This document shows, in pieces, positions 16,152-26,913 of a DNA stretch of 64,000 nucleotides. Position 1 is the first letter of the stretch. Each line of letters begins with the position of its first letter. This DNA comes from Peloplasma aerotolerans. GTDB taxonomy: Bacteria; Bacillota_I; Bacilli_A; Acholeplasmatales; Acholeplasmataceae. The DNA lies in NCBI RefSeq assembly GCF_030012175.1, contig NZ_JASCXW010000007.1, positions 1 through 64,000 of the forward strand, given 5' to 3'. The notes under the pieces were generated by a model. That model worked only from the letters and a program-made list of their open reading frames with translations. It had not been told where the DNA came from and ran no database searches. The position numbers and the translations under genes were made by a program.

Positions 16152-18032
16152 TTAATTTGTTTCAAATTGACTATAATATAATTTTGAGTAAAATCCGTTT
16201 TGATCAAGCAGTTCTTCATGCTTACCTTGTTCAATAATATTACCGTCATTCATCACGAAAATGATGTCAGCATCTTTAACTGTAGACAATCGATGTGCAA
16301 TAACAAAACTTGTGCGATTTTCCATAAGTGCTTCCATAGCATGTTGAATTAAAACTTCAGTTCTCGTGTCAACACTGGAGGTTGCTTCATCTAAAATAAG
16401 CATTGGTCGATCTGCAAGCATTGCTCGACTAATGGTTAATAATTGTCGTTGACCTTGACTGATGTTGCTGCCATCTTCTGATAACTGAAACTCATAACCA
16501 CCTGATAATGAATCTATAAAGTGATTTGTTTGTGCAAGTTTAGCTGCTTTTTCAACTTCTTCTATTGATTTATCTTTAGATCCATAAGTGATATTTTCAT
16601 ATACCGACCCTTCGAATAACCACGTATCTTGAAGCACCATTCCAAAGAGTTTGCGAACATCTGCTCGCTTCATATTTCTAATATCAATTCCATCGATTTC
16701 AATCGTTCCTGATTTGATTTCATAGAATCTCATCAAAAGATTAACAATCGTTGTTTTACCTGCACCAGTTGGTCCAACAATCGCAACTTTTTGTCCTGGC
16801 TTGATTTCTGCATTAAATCCTTTAATAACATCAACATCTTTAACATATCCAAAATAAACATCTTTGAACACAACATGCCCTTTAATATTTTCAACATCTA
16901 GAGAACTTAATACATCTCTTTCTGGGGACTCTTCTTCTTCATCTAATAAGTTAAATATACGTTCTGAAGCAGCTGCAGTTGATTGAAGCACATTTGCAAT
17001 ACTTCCAATTTGTTGAATGGGTTGGTTGATTTGTCTTGTGTATTGAATAAACGTTTGAATGATACCAACTTGAATCGCAATTAATGGATTTGTTGTCAAG
17101 ACTAAAAATGCACCAATAACAGCAATTGCAATATATGCAATATTCCCAATAAAAAACTGTACAGGCCACATAATGCCTGAAATAAATTGTGATTTTACTG
17201 CACTTTTATATAAGTCATGATTGATTTCTTCAAATCTTTCAGCAGATTGCTTTTGGTGGTTAAATACTTTAACAACCGTATGTCCACTATATGTTTCTTC
17301 AATATGACCATTAAGTTCACCAAAAGATTTTGCTTGTGCTCTAAAATATCCTTGAGATAACTGTACGAACTTTCTAGCAACTAACAATGCTAAAACAGTT
17401 GTGATAAATACAACACCTGTAAGTATATAACTTAAAGCAATCATCATTACGAAAATACCAATGATTAATGTAATTGATCTAAATATTTCAGATATACTTT
17501 GTGTTAAGGTCATATTAATGGTTTCCACATCGTTGGTTACTCGGCCTAAGATATCACCAAACTGTTGATCATCAAAAAACTTTAACGGTAATTTATTTAA
17601 TTTACTTGATAATTCTTTACGCATTGAATACGTTAAGTTTTGTGTCATACCAATCAGCATAAAGGCTTGTAAATAGTTGAATACTGATGCTAATACGTAA
17701 GTGCCCGCAATGACTAATGCAATTTCACCTAATGATAAATTGATATTCCCAATGATATAAATTAAACCAATGGGTCTAGATGATTTAAAAGCATCAGCAA
17801 CTTCAGATGTAATTAACCCTAGTAACCAAGGGGATAATACAGCAAGTAATGAAGCAATAATAGCCATAACTCCAGCTGATCCAATTTGCCAACCATATGG
17901 TTTTAAATATTTCGCTAATTTAATCATTGTGCCTTTAAAGTCTTGTGGTTTTTCTGTGTAACTCATACCACGTCTTCCGCCCATGATAGGACTTGATGAG
18001 GAGGATTTTTTGTTATCTTTTTTGTCGGCCAT
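16152..18032 (-). CDS. ABC exporter half-transporter, catalytic subunit (pair 1)
   Basis: Six-span membrane domain (about 40-340) fused to an ATPase domain; 626 aa. Walker A GPTGAGKTT, catalytic Glu in LILDEATSSVD and switch His in VIAHRLST are all intact, but the signature is ISQGQ instead of LSGGQ. This complements the defects of the upstream subunit, so the two should form a heterodimer with one active site, as in the BmrC/BmrD and LmrC/LmrD drug exporters. The start is set at 18032 (AGGAGG 9 nt upstream), not the longer frame into the previous gene. A Lys/Ser-rich N-terminal tail of 35 residues precedes the membrane part. Confidence 0.9.
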   Translation of the reverse strand: MADKKDNKKSSSSSPIMGGRRGMSYTEKPQDFKGTMIKLAKYLKPYGWQIGSAGVMAIIASLLAVLSPWLLGLITSEVADAFKSSRPIGLIYIIGNINLSLGEIALVIAGTYVLASVFNYLQAFMLIGMTQNLTYSMRKELSSKLNKLPLKFFDDQQFGDILGRVTNDVETINMTLTQSISEIFRSITLIIGIFVMMIALSYILTGVVFITTVLALLVARKFVQLSQGYFRAQAKSFGELNGHIEETYSGHTVVKVFNHQKQSAERFEEINHDLYKSAVKSQFISGIMWPVQFFIGNIAYIAIAVIGAFLVLTTNPLIAIQVGIIQTFIQYTRQINQPIQQIGSIANVLQSTAAASERIFNLLDEEEESPERDVLSSLDVENIKGHVVFKDVYFGYVKDVDVIKGFNAEIKPGQKVAIVGPTGAGKTTIVNLLMRFYEIKSGTIEIDGIDIRNMKRADVRKLFGMVLQDTWLFEGSVYENITYGSKDKSIEEVEKAAKLAQTNHFIDSLSGGYEFQLSEDGSNISQGQRQLLTISRAMLADRPMLILDEATSSVDTRTEVLIQHAMEALMENRTSFVIAHRLSTVKDADIIFVMNDGNIIEQGKHEELLDQNGFYSKLYYSQFETN

Positions 18033-18033
18033 A

Positions 18034-19779
18034 TTACATTTCCTCCTTCGATAGTTGTGAGGAGGCAATTTCTTGATACACGGAACAAGATTTTAGTAAT
18101 TCATGGTGCGTTCCTTTGCCAACAATTGTACCTTGATCTAAAACGATTATTTGATCTGCATAACGAATGGTATTGATTCTTTGAGCAACAATGAGTTTGG
18201 TAGCTTTAATTTTCTCATCTAATAATTTTCTTAATTTTTGATCCGTTTGATAATCAAGCGCAGAAAAGGAATCGTCAAAAATATAGATTAACGGGTTTTT
18301 TGCGATTGCTCTAGCAATACTTAGTCTTTGACGTTGTCCACCAGAAACATTTGTACCACCTTGTGAAATATTATGTTCATAACCATCTTCCATCTCCTGA
18401 ATAAATGTTTCAGCTTGTGCTATTTGTGCTGCTTCAATCATAACGTTATCATCGTAGTCTGTATTTCCAAACAAAATATTACCTTTGATGCTACCCCCAA
18501 ATAAAATCCCTTTTTGAGGGACATATCCCATTGTACTATGCAAGTCTTCTTGTCTAAGTTTTTTTATATCAATGCCATCAATTTTTATTGTTCCAGAAGT
18601 TCGTTCATAAAAACGTGGAATAAGATTAATCAATGTAGATTTACCGGACCCAGTTGATCCGATAAATGCTGTAGTTTTTCCTGCAGCAGCTTTGAAACTG
18701 ATATTTGATAAGACTGGTGCGTGAGCATCTGGATACTTAAAAGTCACATTATCAAACTCAACTTCACCTTTCATATCTTTTGGTAAAGCGATGGGGTCCT
18801 CTGGATCATTGATTTCAATTTCCATTTCAAGAACTTCCATCACACGTTTTGCTGATATAGCAGCTCTTGGGATCATAATAAAAATCATTGTTAAAAACAT
18901 GAATGCCATAATCGCACGCATTGAATATTGCATTAATGCCATCATAGAACCTGGATCAAACCCATCGATTCCAATAAAGTATCTAGAACCCAAATAGACA
19001 ATAGCAAGGCTTGTCAATCCCATAATCAATCCCATTGTTGGCCACATCATACTCATAATACGATTCACAAATATATTAAGATTTTTAGATTCTTGGCTAG
19101 CTTCGTCAATTCTTTGTGCTTGAAATTCTTGTGTATTATATGCGCGAACGACACGTAATCCACTTAAATTTTCTCGTGTTCTAAGGTTTAATTTATCAAT
19201 TAATTTTTGCATCAATTGGAATCTTGGTAATGTAATCGTAAAAATGATTGCAAGCATCACAACTAAACTAATAATTGAAACACTTAAAAGCATCGATAAT
19301 GTTGGGTGTTGTGCAATAGAAAATGCAATTGCACCAACAGCTAAGAAAGGTGCTAATATGACCATTCTTAGTAGTGTGTTAACAATATTTTGTAACTGTT
19401 GAATATCATTGGTAGATCTTGTGATTAATGATGATGTTGTAAAGTGGTCCATCTCACGAAGTGAAAATTGTTCGATTTTTTTATAGACAGCTCTTCTTAA
19501 GTCAACCGCAAATGCAGCAGATATTTTAGATTCCATATAGCCACTAATAATTGTAAATATAATGCTCAAAATAGTTGCTCCAAGCATTAATAGAGCATAT
19601 TCCCAAATTTTAGCGATATTAGGATCAATCGTTGCATCACCTAAACCAATACCTTCATTAACTAACCAACCTAGAATCATTGGCAGCAATAAATCTAAAA
19701 AAGCTCTAAGTGCGACTAGAGCAAATACAAGGAGAACCCCCCATTTATAAGGTTTTAAAAATTTGAGTGCTTTAATCAA
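18034..19779 (-). CDS. ABC exporter half-transporter, degenerate subunit (pair 1)
   Basis: 581 aa: membrane domain (about 15-310), then ATPase. Walker A GSTGSGKST and signature VSGGQ are normal. The catalytic Glu is Asp (IYIFDDSFSALD) and the switch His is Gln (IVAQRINT), so its own ATP site should bind but scarcely hydrolyse ATP. It starts at TTG with TGGAG about 5 nt before. It stands between marR (33 bp upstream) and its partner (1 bp downstream), forming a marR-ABC-ABC operon. Substrates could be drugs, peptides or lipids; sequence does not decide. Confidence 0.9.
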   Translation of the reverse strand: MIKALKFLKPYKWGVLLVFALVALRAFLDLLLPMILGWLVNEGIGLGDATIDPNIAKIWEYALLMLGATILSIIFTIISGYMESKISAAFAVDLRRAVYKKIEQFSLREMDHFTTSSLITRSTNDIQQLQNIVNTLLRMVILAPFLAVGAIAFSIAQHPTLSMLLSVSIISLVVMLAIIFTITLPRFQLMQKLIDKLNLRTRENLSGLRVVRAYNTQEFQAQRIDEASQESKNLNIFVNRIMSMMWPTMGLIMGLTSLAIVYLGSRYFIGIDGFDPGSMMALMQYSMRAIMAFMFLTMIFIMIPRAAISAKRVMEVLEMEIEINDPEDPIALPKDMKGEVEFDNVTFKYPDAHAPVLSNISFKAAAGKTTAFIGSTGSGKSTLINLIPRFYERTSGTIKIDGIDIKKLRQEDLHSTMGYVPQKGILFGGSIKGNILFGNTDYDDNVMIEAAQIAQAETFIQEMEDGYEHNISQGGTNVSGGQRQRLSIARAIAKNPLIYIFDDSFSALDYQTDQKLRKLLDEKIKATKLIVAQRINTIRYADQIIVLDQGTIVGKGTHHELLKSCSVYQEIASSQLSKEEM

Positions 19780-19812
19780 AATTTCTCCAGCTTTCTAATG
19801 AAAAGGAAAGAC

Positions 19813-20247
19813 TTAAATCTTTCCTAATTGGCTTATCTTATCTAATAAACGCATCAGTTCTTTAGTATCTTCCTCACCTAAGTGATCAGCTAAAACCCTT
19901 AATGGTTTATAATATGCTTCTTGAACTGACTCAACAAAAGCCTTACCTTCATGTGTAAGCTTAATATAGGTGACACGTAAATCTTTTGTCGATGTTTCTT
20001 TTGTTAAATATTTCTTTTCAACTAAGTCATTGACCTTATGTGTAATTGCAGGTAATGTTACGCGAAGTGTTTTCGCGACATCGGATAATTTGATTTTTTG
20101 ATTAAGGTCACAAAATGCAACACAAAATAAAACCATTATATCTGCATCACTCAATTCAGTATGAATTCTTCTATAAACACCACTACGACGAAAAGCTTGC
20201 AGTGAACGATCTAATTTTTGTAATGTTCTATACTCTTTCAACTTCAT
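19813..20247 (-). CDS. MarR-family transcriptional regulator
   Basis: Winged-helix regulator, 144 aa. The HTH region is IKLSDVAKTLRVTLPAITHKV, followed by the wing STKDLRVTYIKLT; flanking helices form the dimer. ATG at 20247 is chosen because the promoter places transcription start near 20276, making the GTG at 20277 nearly leaderless, and because GAGGAGGAA precedes this ATG closely. It sits in front of an ABC exporter pair and probably represses its own operon through the palindrome upstream. Confidence 0.85.
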   Translation of the reverse strand: MKLKEYRTLQKLDRSLQAFRRSGVYRRIHTELSDADIMVLFCVAFCDLNQKIKLSDVAKTLRVTLPAITHKVNDLVEKKYLTKETSTKDLRVTYIKLTHEGKAFVESVQEAYYKPLRVLADHLGEEDTKELMRLLDKISQLGKI

Positions 20248-20282
20248 TTCCTCCTCAATAAATGACGCATTGTCCACTCTTT

Positions 20283-20311
20283 ATTGTAACGAATTTTTAC
20301 ATGGATGTAAA
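20283..20311 (-). promoter_or_regulatory. marR-ABC promoter and likely MarR operator
   Basis: TTTACA (20306-20311), 17-bp spacer, TACAAT (20283-20288). A 16-bp perfect palindrome, TTTACATGGATGTAAA (20296-20311), covers the -35 and half the spacer, the expected place for repressor binding. Confidence 0.65.
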
Positions 20312-20331
20312 GTTATTTAATTTATTAAATG

Positions 20332-20952
20332 TCATATCGATTTATATATTTTTAATAGATTTTCTAATTCTTCTTTTCTTTTTGAATCCGCTTTAACTAT
20401 AATTTTTTCAATTTGCTTTATTTTATGGTTATAATATACCCTAGATTCGGGTTTAGTCATGAGAATTGGGCCTAGATATAAATCACTTTCATTTAATACC
20501 ATTTTGCCTCTTATCGCTTTAATAATGACATAATAAAACTTGTCAAAAATCAAATATTCATCAATTATTTTAAAATGGTGTTTCATTAAATATGCTCGTA
20601 GTATTTCAATTTTATCATTGGGTTGTAAAAGATATGTGATTTCACTGTTTGGAGCATGATCTAGAATATCACAAATTAAGTAAGAACCCATACCTGCAAT
20701 TATCGCTAAGTCAAATTTTTCTTTAACATTCAAAAAACCATCCGACTTGATAAACGATGTCGGATAGTTTTTCAAGTTTTTTTCAGCTTGTTTTAACGGT
20801 TTTTCACGTAAATCGCTGGCAATCGCTTTTTCAATATATCCTTTTTCAAATGCAATTTTTAAAACTAACCCATGATCTGTCCCTATGTCTAGTACATGAT
20901 GATGTCCTTTGGTTAATTCTGCTAGAAATTCAATTCTTTTACTTCTTGCCAT
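20332..20952 (-). CDS. trmK: tRNA (adenine(22)-N1)-methyltransferase
   Basis: SAM-dependent enzyme that makes m1A22 in the D arm of some tRNAs. The SAM-binding motif is [11 protein letters not shown] (about 20-30), followed by [15 protein letters not shown] and the active-site region [11 protein letters not shown], all typical of TrmK/YqfN. 206 aa is slightly shorter than the Bacillus protein. It overlaps the rpoD end by 14 bp, and this linkage to sigA is conserved in Firmicutes. No terminator is evident between it and the marR promoter region. Confidence 0.9.
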   Translation of the reverse strand: MARSKRIEFLAELTKGHHHVLDIGTDHGLVLKIAFEKGYIEKAIASDLREKPLKQAEKNLKNYPTSFIKSDGFLNVKEKFDLAIIAGMGSYLICDILDHAPNSEITYLLQPNDKIEILRAYLMKHHFKIIDEYLIFDKFYYVIIKAIRGKMVLNESDLYLGPILMTKPESRVYYNHKIKQIEKIIVKADSKRKEELENLLKIYKSI

Positions 20953-22201
20953 AATAGAATTCGCGCAGTTTGTTTTGTCTTGAAGGACTTCTTAATTTTC
21001 TTAATGCTTTCGCTTCAATTTGACGAATACGCTCACGTGTTACACCGAATTCGCGCCCTACTTCTTCTAATGTATGATTCTTACCATCAAATAAACCATA
21101 TCTTAGACGTAAAACTTTTTCTTCACGATCTGTTAAAGTTTCAAGTACTTCATCTAATGTTTGACGTACCATTTCTTGTAGCATAAATTCATGTGGTGTT
21201 AAAGCATTTGGATCAGAAATAAAATCACCTAATGATGAATCTTCTTCTTCACCTACATGTGCTTCAAGTGAAATAGGTTCTTTGGCAATTCTTTGAATAT
21301 TTTGAACTTTTTCTGGAGTAATCCCCATTTTTTGAGCAATTTCTTCTAATGATGGTTCGCGCCCTAAGTCTTGTATTAATTGTCTTTGGATACGAATCAT
21401 TTTATTAATGGTTTCAACCATATGAACTGGAATACGGATTGTTCTAGCTTGATCAGCAACAGCACGAGTAATCGCTTGACGAATCCACCAAGTAGCATAT
21501 GTAGAAAATTTAAATCCTTTTTCATAATCGAATTTGTCGACTGCTCTCATCAAACCCATATTACCTTCTTGAATAAGGTCTAAAAACAATAATCCTCTAC
21601 CTACATATCTTTTAGCAATTGATACGACTAAACGATAGTTCGCTTCTACGAGTTTGTTTTTAGAATATTGAGCTTTTTCAAGAGCTCTTCTTAATTCTTC
21701 AACATCTTCATCAGGCAATTCTAAAAGGCCTTGTTTGATTTCATCAAGTTGTTCTTTTGCATAACGACCATTAGAAACTGCAATCGCATATTTTTGCTCT
21801 TCTTCTTGATTCAATAATGGGATTTGCCCAATTTCTTTTAAGTACATCCGTACAGGATCATCTATTTTAATCGTTGATGCGATAGTATCGATATTAATCA
21901 GTTCTTCTTCTTCGACTTCAAGACCACTTAATGATAAGTCATCTGGTTCATCTTCTTCAATATCAAAATCAACTTCATCATCTTCATCTATTTCTAAAAC
22001 ATCTGCTTGTTCTTCATCATCTACTACTTCCTCAAGTTCGTCTTCAGTAATGATATCAATATCTTCATTAAGCAATGCTCTTTCTATTTCAAAATAATCT
22101 TCACTACCTGGTTCTGCAAAGGGTAATACATCCTCATGACTTAAGAATTTCTCTTTACCAGCTTTTTTTATTAATTGTGCAATAATTTTTTCTTGTTTCA
22201 A
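20939..22201 (-). CDS. rpoD: Primary sigma factor SigA/RpoD
   Basis: Housekeeping sigma factor, 420 aa. A region 1.1-like head is followed by a very acidic linker (about 45-95) and region 1.2 ([16 protein letters not shown]). Regions 2.3/2.4 are [20 protein letters not shown] and region 4.2 has the [23 protein letters not shown]. Many consensus promoters in this window fit its expected specificity. The start codon is TTG (22201), with AGGAGG 7 nt upstream; no ATG fits. It lies between dnaG and trmK as in Bacillus. Confidence 0.96.
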   Translation of the reverse strand: MKQEKIIAQLIKKAGKEKFLSHEDVLPFAEPGSEDYFEIERALLNEDIDIITEDELEEVVDDEEQADVLEIDEDDEVDFDIEEDEPDDLSLSGLEVEEEELINIDTIASTIKIDDPVRMYLKEIGQIPLLNQEEEQKYAIAVSNGRYAKEQLDEIKQGLLELPDEDVEELRRALEKAQYSKNKLVEANYRLVVSIAKRYVGRGLLFLDLIQEGNMGLMRAVDKFDYEKGFKFSTYATWWIRQAITRAVADQARTIRIPVHMVETINKMIRIQRQLIQDLGREPSLEEIAQKMGITPEKVQNIQRIAKEPISLEAHVGEEEDSSLGDFISDPNALTPHEFMLQEMVRQTLDEVLETLTDREEKVLRLRYGLFDGKNHTLEEVGREFGVTRERIRQIEAKALRKLRSPSRQNKLREFYYGKK

Positions 22202-22212
22202 TGTGATTCCTC

Positions 22213-23955
22213 CTATTTTTTATTCATCAATAAACGTTTAATCTTGTCTCTTTCTTCAACTAATGCTGCATTATAATCTTCAAGATTTGCAATTTTGTCT
22301 TTTAAATATGTATAGCGTCTCCATAAACTAGCATCTTTGATGAGATCTATATATTTATCTATTTCATTTTTTTCAAGTACATCTATTTTGTCTACCCAAA
22401 ACATGTCTTTAAACAATATATTTTCAACATAATCTCTTTGGTCTTTTGTTAGTGTATCTAGAAAATCGTTAATATCTAAATCTAGGTGATCTTCATAATA
22501 ATTTTCGATTCTAATTCTGATTGCTGCTGTAATATGATCTGCAAAATCATTTGGTTTTAATTTTTTCGATGCATATTCACATATTTCTTTTGACTTTAAC
22601 ATCGCAAAAATGACTAAACGTTCAGCTCTTTCATTTCGGTTCAATATTTTCGGTTTTTCTTGTTTTGGTATTCTTGGCTCAACAATCGTTGTTAATTTAG
22701 GTTTAACTTTGAGTTCTTCAACAGGTATATTGAGCTCTTTAGATAGTTTTTGAATATAAAATGACTGAATTGAACTATCTGAAGACTGAATCATTTGAAC
22801 CACTTGTTTTTTAAATTCTTTCATGTCGTTTGCATCTTGTAAGTTTTTGTCTCGTTTGTAATATTGATATCTAAACGCATATGAATCCTGAGTATACTCA
22901 CCAAAGAGCATCTCGTATTTTTCTGGACCGTAAGCATTGATAAACTCATCTGGGTCCATTTTTTCAGGAATCGATAGGACTTCTACTTTTAGTCCTTCTT
23001 TTTCTAGTACGGGTATTCCTTGATCTGCTGCTTTCAAACCTGCTTGATCACCATCATAAGCAATAATGATTGATTGTGTCACAGATTTAATGAGTTTTGC
23101 TTGGTCTTTAGTTAATGCTGTCCCCATGGTTGCTATACCGTTTTTCACACCAGCAGCATAAGAACTAATCACATCAAAGAATCCCTCATATAGTATAACC
23201 TGTTTTGACATTCTAATCTCACTTAAGGCTTCATAAAAGTGATATAATAGTAAACCTTTTTTAAAGATAACTGTTTCTGGACTATTGATGTATTTAACCT
23301 GATCCTTTGGATTGAGTGTTCGACCACTCAATCCAACCACATCACCTTTAGGGTTTGTGATTGGGAAGATAACACGATCACTAAATAAATCATAATATGA
23401 ACCATCATCTGCTTGTTTAACAACACCTAATTTAATCATATCCGATACAGCATAATTTTTGTCCTTTAGGACTTGATATAATGTATCTCCATATGAAGGT
23501 GCATAACCCATTTTGAAATGGAGAATGAGTTCATCAGTCATTTGTCGATTATATAAATATTTAAGTGCTTCCTGACCTTTTTCACTGTTTTTTAAATTAA
23601 ATTGATAAAATGAAGCAACTTCGTTCATCAACTCATAATATTGTGCATAAGGGTCTTTCTTCACTTTTGTTTTTTTAATCGTAATACCTGCTCTTTCTGC
23701 TAATTCTTGAGCAGCTTCATCAAAAGATATATTTTTAATCTTTCGATAGAAATTAATCGGTGTTCCACCTTCACCACAAGACATGCACTTCGCTATGTTT
23801 TTTTCCGGTGAAACAGAGAAGCTCGGAGTCTTTTCTTGATGGAAAGGACATAAACCCATGAAGTTCTTACCACGTTTTTGAAGAGACACAAACTCGCTGA
23901 CTAAATCAACGATAGGCGTCTTCTCATTAATTTCAATAATGAGTTTATCATCCAT
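22213..23955 (-). CDS. dnaG: DNA primase
   Basis: Makes RNA primers for replication. The N-terminal CHC2 zinc ribbon ([12 protein letters not shown] and CMSCGEGG, about 38-65) binds template. The core with Toprim motifs ([30 protein letters not shown]) is followed by a C-terminal helicase-interacting region. 580 aa is normal. AGGAGG lies 6 nt before the ATG. It is part of the dnaG-rpoD-trmK block. Confidence 0.96.
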   Translation of the reverse strand: MDDKLIIEINEKTPIVDLVSEFVSLQKRGKNFMGLCPFHQEKTPSFSVSPEKNIAKCMSCGEGGTPINFYRKIKNISFDEAAQELAERAGITIKKTKVKKDPYAQYYELMNEVASFYQFNLKNSEKGQEALKYLYNRQMTDELILHFKMGYAPSYGDTLYQVLKDKNYAVSDMIKLGVVKQADDGSYYDLFSDRVIFPITNPKGDVVGLSGRTLNPKDQVKYINSPETVIFKKGLLLYHFYEALSEIRMSKQVILYEGFFDVISSYAAGVKNGIATMGTALTKDQAKLIKSVTQSIIIAYDGDQAGLKAADQGIPVLEKEGLKVEVLSIPEKMDPDEFINAYGPEKYEMLFGEYTQDSYAFRYQYYKRDKNLQDANDMKEFKKQVVQMIQSSDSSIQSFYIQKLSKELNIPVEELKVKPKLTTIVEPRIPKQEKPKILNRNERAERLVIFAMLKSKEICEYASKKLKPNDFADHITAAIRIRIENYYEDHLDLDINDFLDTLTKDQRDYVENILFKDMFWVDKIDVLEKNEIDKYIDLIKDASLWRRYTYLKDKIANLEDYNAALVEERDKIKRLLMNKK

Positions 23956-23972
23956 GGTATTCCTCCTTGTTT

Positions 23973-25343
23973 CTAAAATTTCACAGCTTCTTCTATATAT
24001 GCTTTTAATTCATTAATTGGTATTCTTACTTGTTCCATTGTATCTCTATTTCTTACGGTAACCGTTTCATCTTTTTCTGTGTCGTGATCGACTGTGATAC
24101 ATAGATATGTCCCAATAGAATCTTGTCTACGATATCGTTTACCGATACTTTGTGTCTCATCGTATGAAACATCAAAATATTTGGATAACATTTGATAAAC
24201 AGCAAATGCTTTTTCACCATGGCTCTTTTTAATCAAAGGTAAGACTGCAGCTTTATATGGGGCCAATGCTGGATGTATATGCAGTATTTGTCTTATATCT
24301 CCGTTATCTAGTGTTTCTTCATCATAAGCACTTGTTAAAAATGCCAACAATAAACGTTCAACACCTACTGAAGGTTCAATGACATAAGGTAAGTATCTTT
24401 CATTTGATTCTGGATCTAAATAAGTTAAGTCTTCACCAGAATGTGTTTGATGAGCTTTTAAGTCGAAGTCTGTGCGTGACGCAATACCCCAAAGTTCATC
24501 AAAACCCCATGGGAAACGATATTTAATATCGGTGGTTGCATTTGAATAATGACTTAAAGCTTCTGGACTGTGATCATCAAAAGCTAAATCATCTTTTCTT
24601 AACCCTAAATTGACTAACCAATCCATACAATATGTTTTCCAATAATCAAACCAATCTAATTCTGTTCCTGGTTTAACAAAATACTCTAATTCCATTTGTT
24701 CAAATTCACGCGTTCTAAAAATGAAGTTACCTGGTGTAATTTCATTTCTAAATGCTTTACCGACTTGACAAACACCAAATGGTATTTTCTTTCTTGTTGA
24801 TCTTTGAATGTTTTTAAATTGGATAAAGATACCTTGTGCAGTTTCAGGACGTAAAAAGATTTGATTTGCTTGTTCTAAAATAACACCTTGGTATGTTTGA
24901 AACATCATATTGAATTTTCTAATCGGTAAGTAATCTGATTTATCGCAATTTGGACATGGTACTTTATGTTCAACTAAATACTGATACATTTTATCAGTAT
25001 CCCATCCATCTGCATTTAATGTATTGTCGTGATTTTCAATCAGTTGATCAGCTCTAAAGCGTTGATTACAACTCTTACATTCTGTTAATGGATCACTAAA
25101 ACCACCAACATGTCCGCTTGCTTTCCATACTTCACTATTGAGAAGGATTGAGCTATCAAGTAACACATTATTTGGTGTTTCTCTTTGAAATTTTAATGTC
25201 CAAGCATCTTTAATGTTTTTCTTTAATAAACTTCCTAAAGGACCATAATCCCAAGTATTTGCTAATCCTCCATAGAGTTCGCTTCCTTGAAATATAAATC
25301 CTGTTGATTTTGCGTATTGTACAATTTGATCTAATGTAACCAT
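23973..25343 (-). CDS. glyQS: Glycyl-tRNA synthetase, single-chain type
   Basis: Class II synthetase charging tRNA-Gly. 456 aa matches the alpha2 type used by mollicutes and many low-GC Gram-positives, not the alpha2beta2 GlyQ/GlyS type. Visible are a zinc-type insertion (CKSCNQRF and CPNCDK), class II motif 2 (FRNEITPGNFIFRTREFEQM), motif 3 (PSVGVERLLLAFL) and a C-terminal anticodon-binding domain. AAGGATG precedes the ATG. In this conserved cluster it sits between recO and dnaG. Confidence 0.95.
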   Translation of the reverse strand: MVTLDQIVQYAKSTGFIFQGSELYGGLANTWDYGPLGSLLKKNIKDAWTLKFQRETPNNVLLDSSILLNSEVWKASGHVGGFSDPLTECKSCNQRFRADQLIENHDNTLNADGWDTDKMYQYLVEHKVPCPNCDKSDYLPIRKFNMMFQTYQGVILEQANQIFLRPETAQGIFIQFKNIQRSTRKKIPFGVCQVGKAFRNEITPGNFIFRTREFEQMELEYFVKPGTELDWFDYWKTYCMDWLVNLGLRKDDLAFDDHSPEALSHYSNATTDIKYRFPWGFDELWGIASRTDFDLKAHQTHSGEDLTYLDPESNERYLPYVIEPSVGVERLLLAFLTSAYDEETLDNGDIRQILHIHPALAPYKAAVLPLIKKSHGEKAFAVYQMLSKYFDVSYDETQSIGKRYRRQDSIGTYLCITVDHDTEKDETVTVRNRDTMEQVRIPINELKAYIEEAVKF

Positions 25344-25363
25344 ATGAACACATCCTTTAACGT

Positions 25364-26017
25364 CTATTGTAGGTTTTTTAATGTCGTTTGTAAATGAAAC
25401 TGGTAATATTTTAAAATAAATTCTTTTATTTTAGTCAAAATCTCTGATTCATGTTCCTCTAACTCATGATATGGCTTGTAGTAAAGTTTTAAAAGTGTGA
25501 TAGAAGCTTGAAGATCCAGATCAATAATATCTGTTTCTCCTTTATAAACTAATCCACCTTTATCAATGTTGAAACCTAATACTTTTCTACCATCCGCATT
25601 AAGATTAAGTTCATAACCTAAAGGTTTTAATATCTTAAGTGCAAAACTATAAGATGATGTAACCATATTATCGCCATTTAGAGCTAGCAACATTTCTTGA
25701 AATATGTGTTGATGATTATAATTATCAACGATAAGTTGATCAATGATCTCTAATATGAGTGCAGCGCTTTTGGTTTGAGCATAATCTTCTTTAATTTTAG
25801 AGAAATCATTGATGATTTTGGATTCAGCTAAAGTGATGAAAGATTTATTTTGGTCTTTAAACTCTATATGAGTTAAGTATTGTGCTAAAACTCTTGATGA
25901 CTGATTGATTTTTTGTGAACCTTGAGCAAGTAAAGTTTTTTTGCCGTTTGGTGTATACACAAATAGAAGTCTTGCACTTTCAAGATAAGGTTGAACCTTA
26001 TAGATAAGACCTTCCAT
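25364..26017 (-). CDS. recO: DNA repair protein RecO
   Basis: Mediator that loads RecA on SSB-coated DNA in the RecFOR pathway. It has an N-terminal OB fold (to about residue 80) and a helical C-terminus. It is 217 aa, shorter than the roughly 255-aa Bacillus protein, and contains no cysteine, so the zinc finger common in this family is lost. The assignment rests on size, OB-fold pattern and the conserved era-recO-glyQS order. The ATG overlaps the era stop by 1 nt. Confidence 0.82.
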   Translation of the reverse strand: MEGLIYKVQPYLESARLLFVYTPNGKKTLLAQGSQKINQSSRVLAQYLTHIEFKDQNKSFITLAESKIINDFSKIKEDYAQTKSAALILEIIDQLIVDNYNHQHIFQEMLLALNGDNMVTSSYSFALKILKPLGYELNLNADGRKVLGFNIDKGGLVYKGETDIIDLDLQASITLLKLYYKPYHELEEHESEILTKIKEFILKYYQFHLQTTLKNLQ

Positions 26018-26913
26018 TAAACGTCTTCTCCATATCCAAAAGCTTTTAAATCGTTTGGACGATTTCTCCAGTCTTTTTTGATTTTAACCCAAAGCGTTAA
26101 ATGTATTTTAGTATTTAACAACTGATTAATTTCTTTTCTTGCTTCTGTTCCGATTTTTTTAATTTTATCGCCAGCTTTACCGATTAATATTTGTTTTTGA
26201 GTTGCACGTTCAACAATAATTAATGCGGAAACATCGACAGTATTCAACTCAGGATTTTCTGCTAATGATTCAATGACAACAGCAACCGCATGTGGAACTT
26301 CTTGTTCAGTATGATATAAAATTTTCTCTCTAATAAGTTCCGACATCAGTTTTTGTTCACTTTGATCACTTTTCATTTCTTTAGGGAAAAACAAAGGACC
26401 TTCTTCTAAATATGGGACTAGTGTTTCTTCAAGTCGATCTAAAAAAGTTTTATCTTTCGCAGATATAGGTATGACTCCTTCAAAATCATAAGACCCTAAA
26501 TAAGACAAAATCACTTCATCGATACCTGATTTTCCTTTGAGTTCATCAATTTTATTAATCACTAGAAATACTGGGATTTTTAAATACTTGAAATGATTCA
26601 TAATATGTTCTTCAGCAGCACCTTTGATTGTATCAACAACAAATAAGACGACATCAACATCATGAATGCTTGCTACAGCAACTTTATCAATTGTTTTGTT
26701 CAGCAAATCTTTTCCTTTGTGCATACCTGGAGTATCTACAAAAACCATTTGATAATTTTCTTTGGTATGTACTCCTAATATTCGATTTCTTGTTGTTTGA
26801 GGTTTCGGACTCATAATTGCAATCTTTTCACCAATGATTGCATTTAGTAATGTTGATTTTCCTACATTTGGTCTACCGACAATTGCAATGAATCCAGACT
26901 TATGATTACTCAT
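26017..26913 (-). CDS. era: GTPase Era
   Basis: Essential GTPase that binds the 3' end of 16S rRNA during 30S maturation. G1 is GRPNVGKST, G3 is DTPGMHKG, G4 is NKID, and the C-terminal KH domain carries GKAGDKIKKIGTEARKEI. 298 aa is typical. The ATG at 26913 (MSNHKSGF) is chosen, because the longer frame runs inside cdd; it overlaps cdd by 8 bp. Confidence 0.96.
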   Translation of the reverse strand: MSNHKSGFIAIVGRPNVGKSTLLNAIIGEKIAIMSPKPQTTRNRILGVHTKENYQMVFVDTPGMHKGKDLLNKTIDKVAVASIHDVDVVLFVVDTIKGAAEEHIMNHFKYLKIPVFLVINKIDELKGKSGIDEVILSYLGSYDFEGVIPISAKDKTFLDRLEETLVPYLEEGPLFFPKEMKSDQSEQKLMSELIREKILYHTEQEVPHAVAVVIESLAENPELNTVDVSALIIVERATQKQILIGKAGDKIKKIGTEARKEINQLLNTKIHLTLWVKIKKDWRNRPNDLKAFGYGEDV

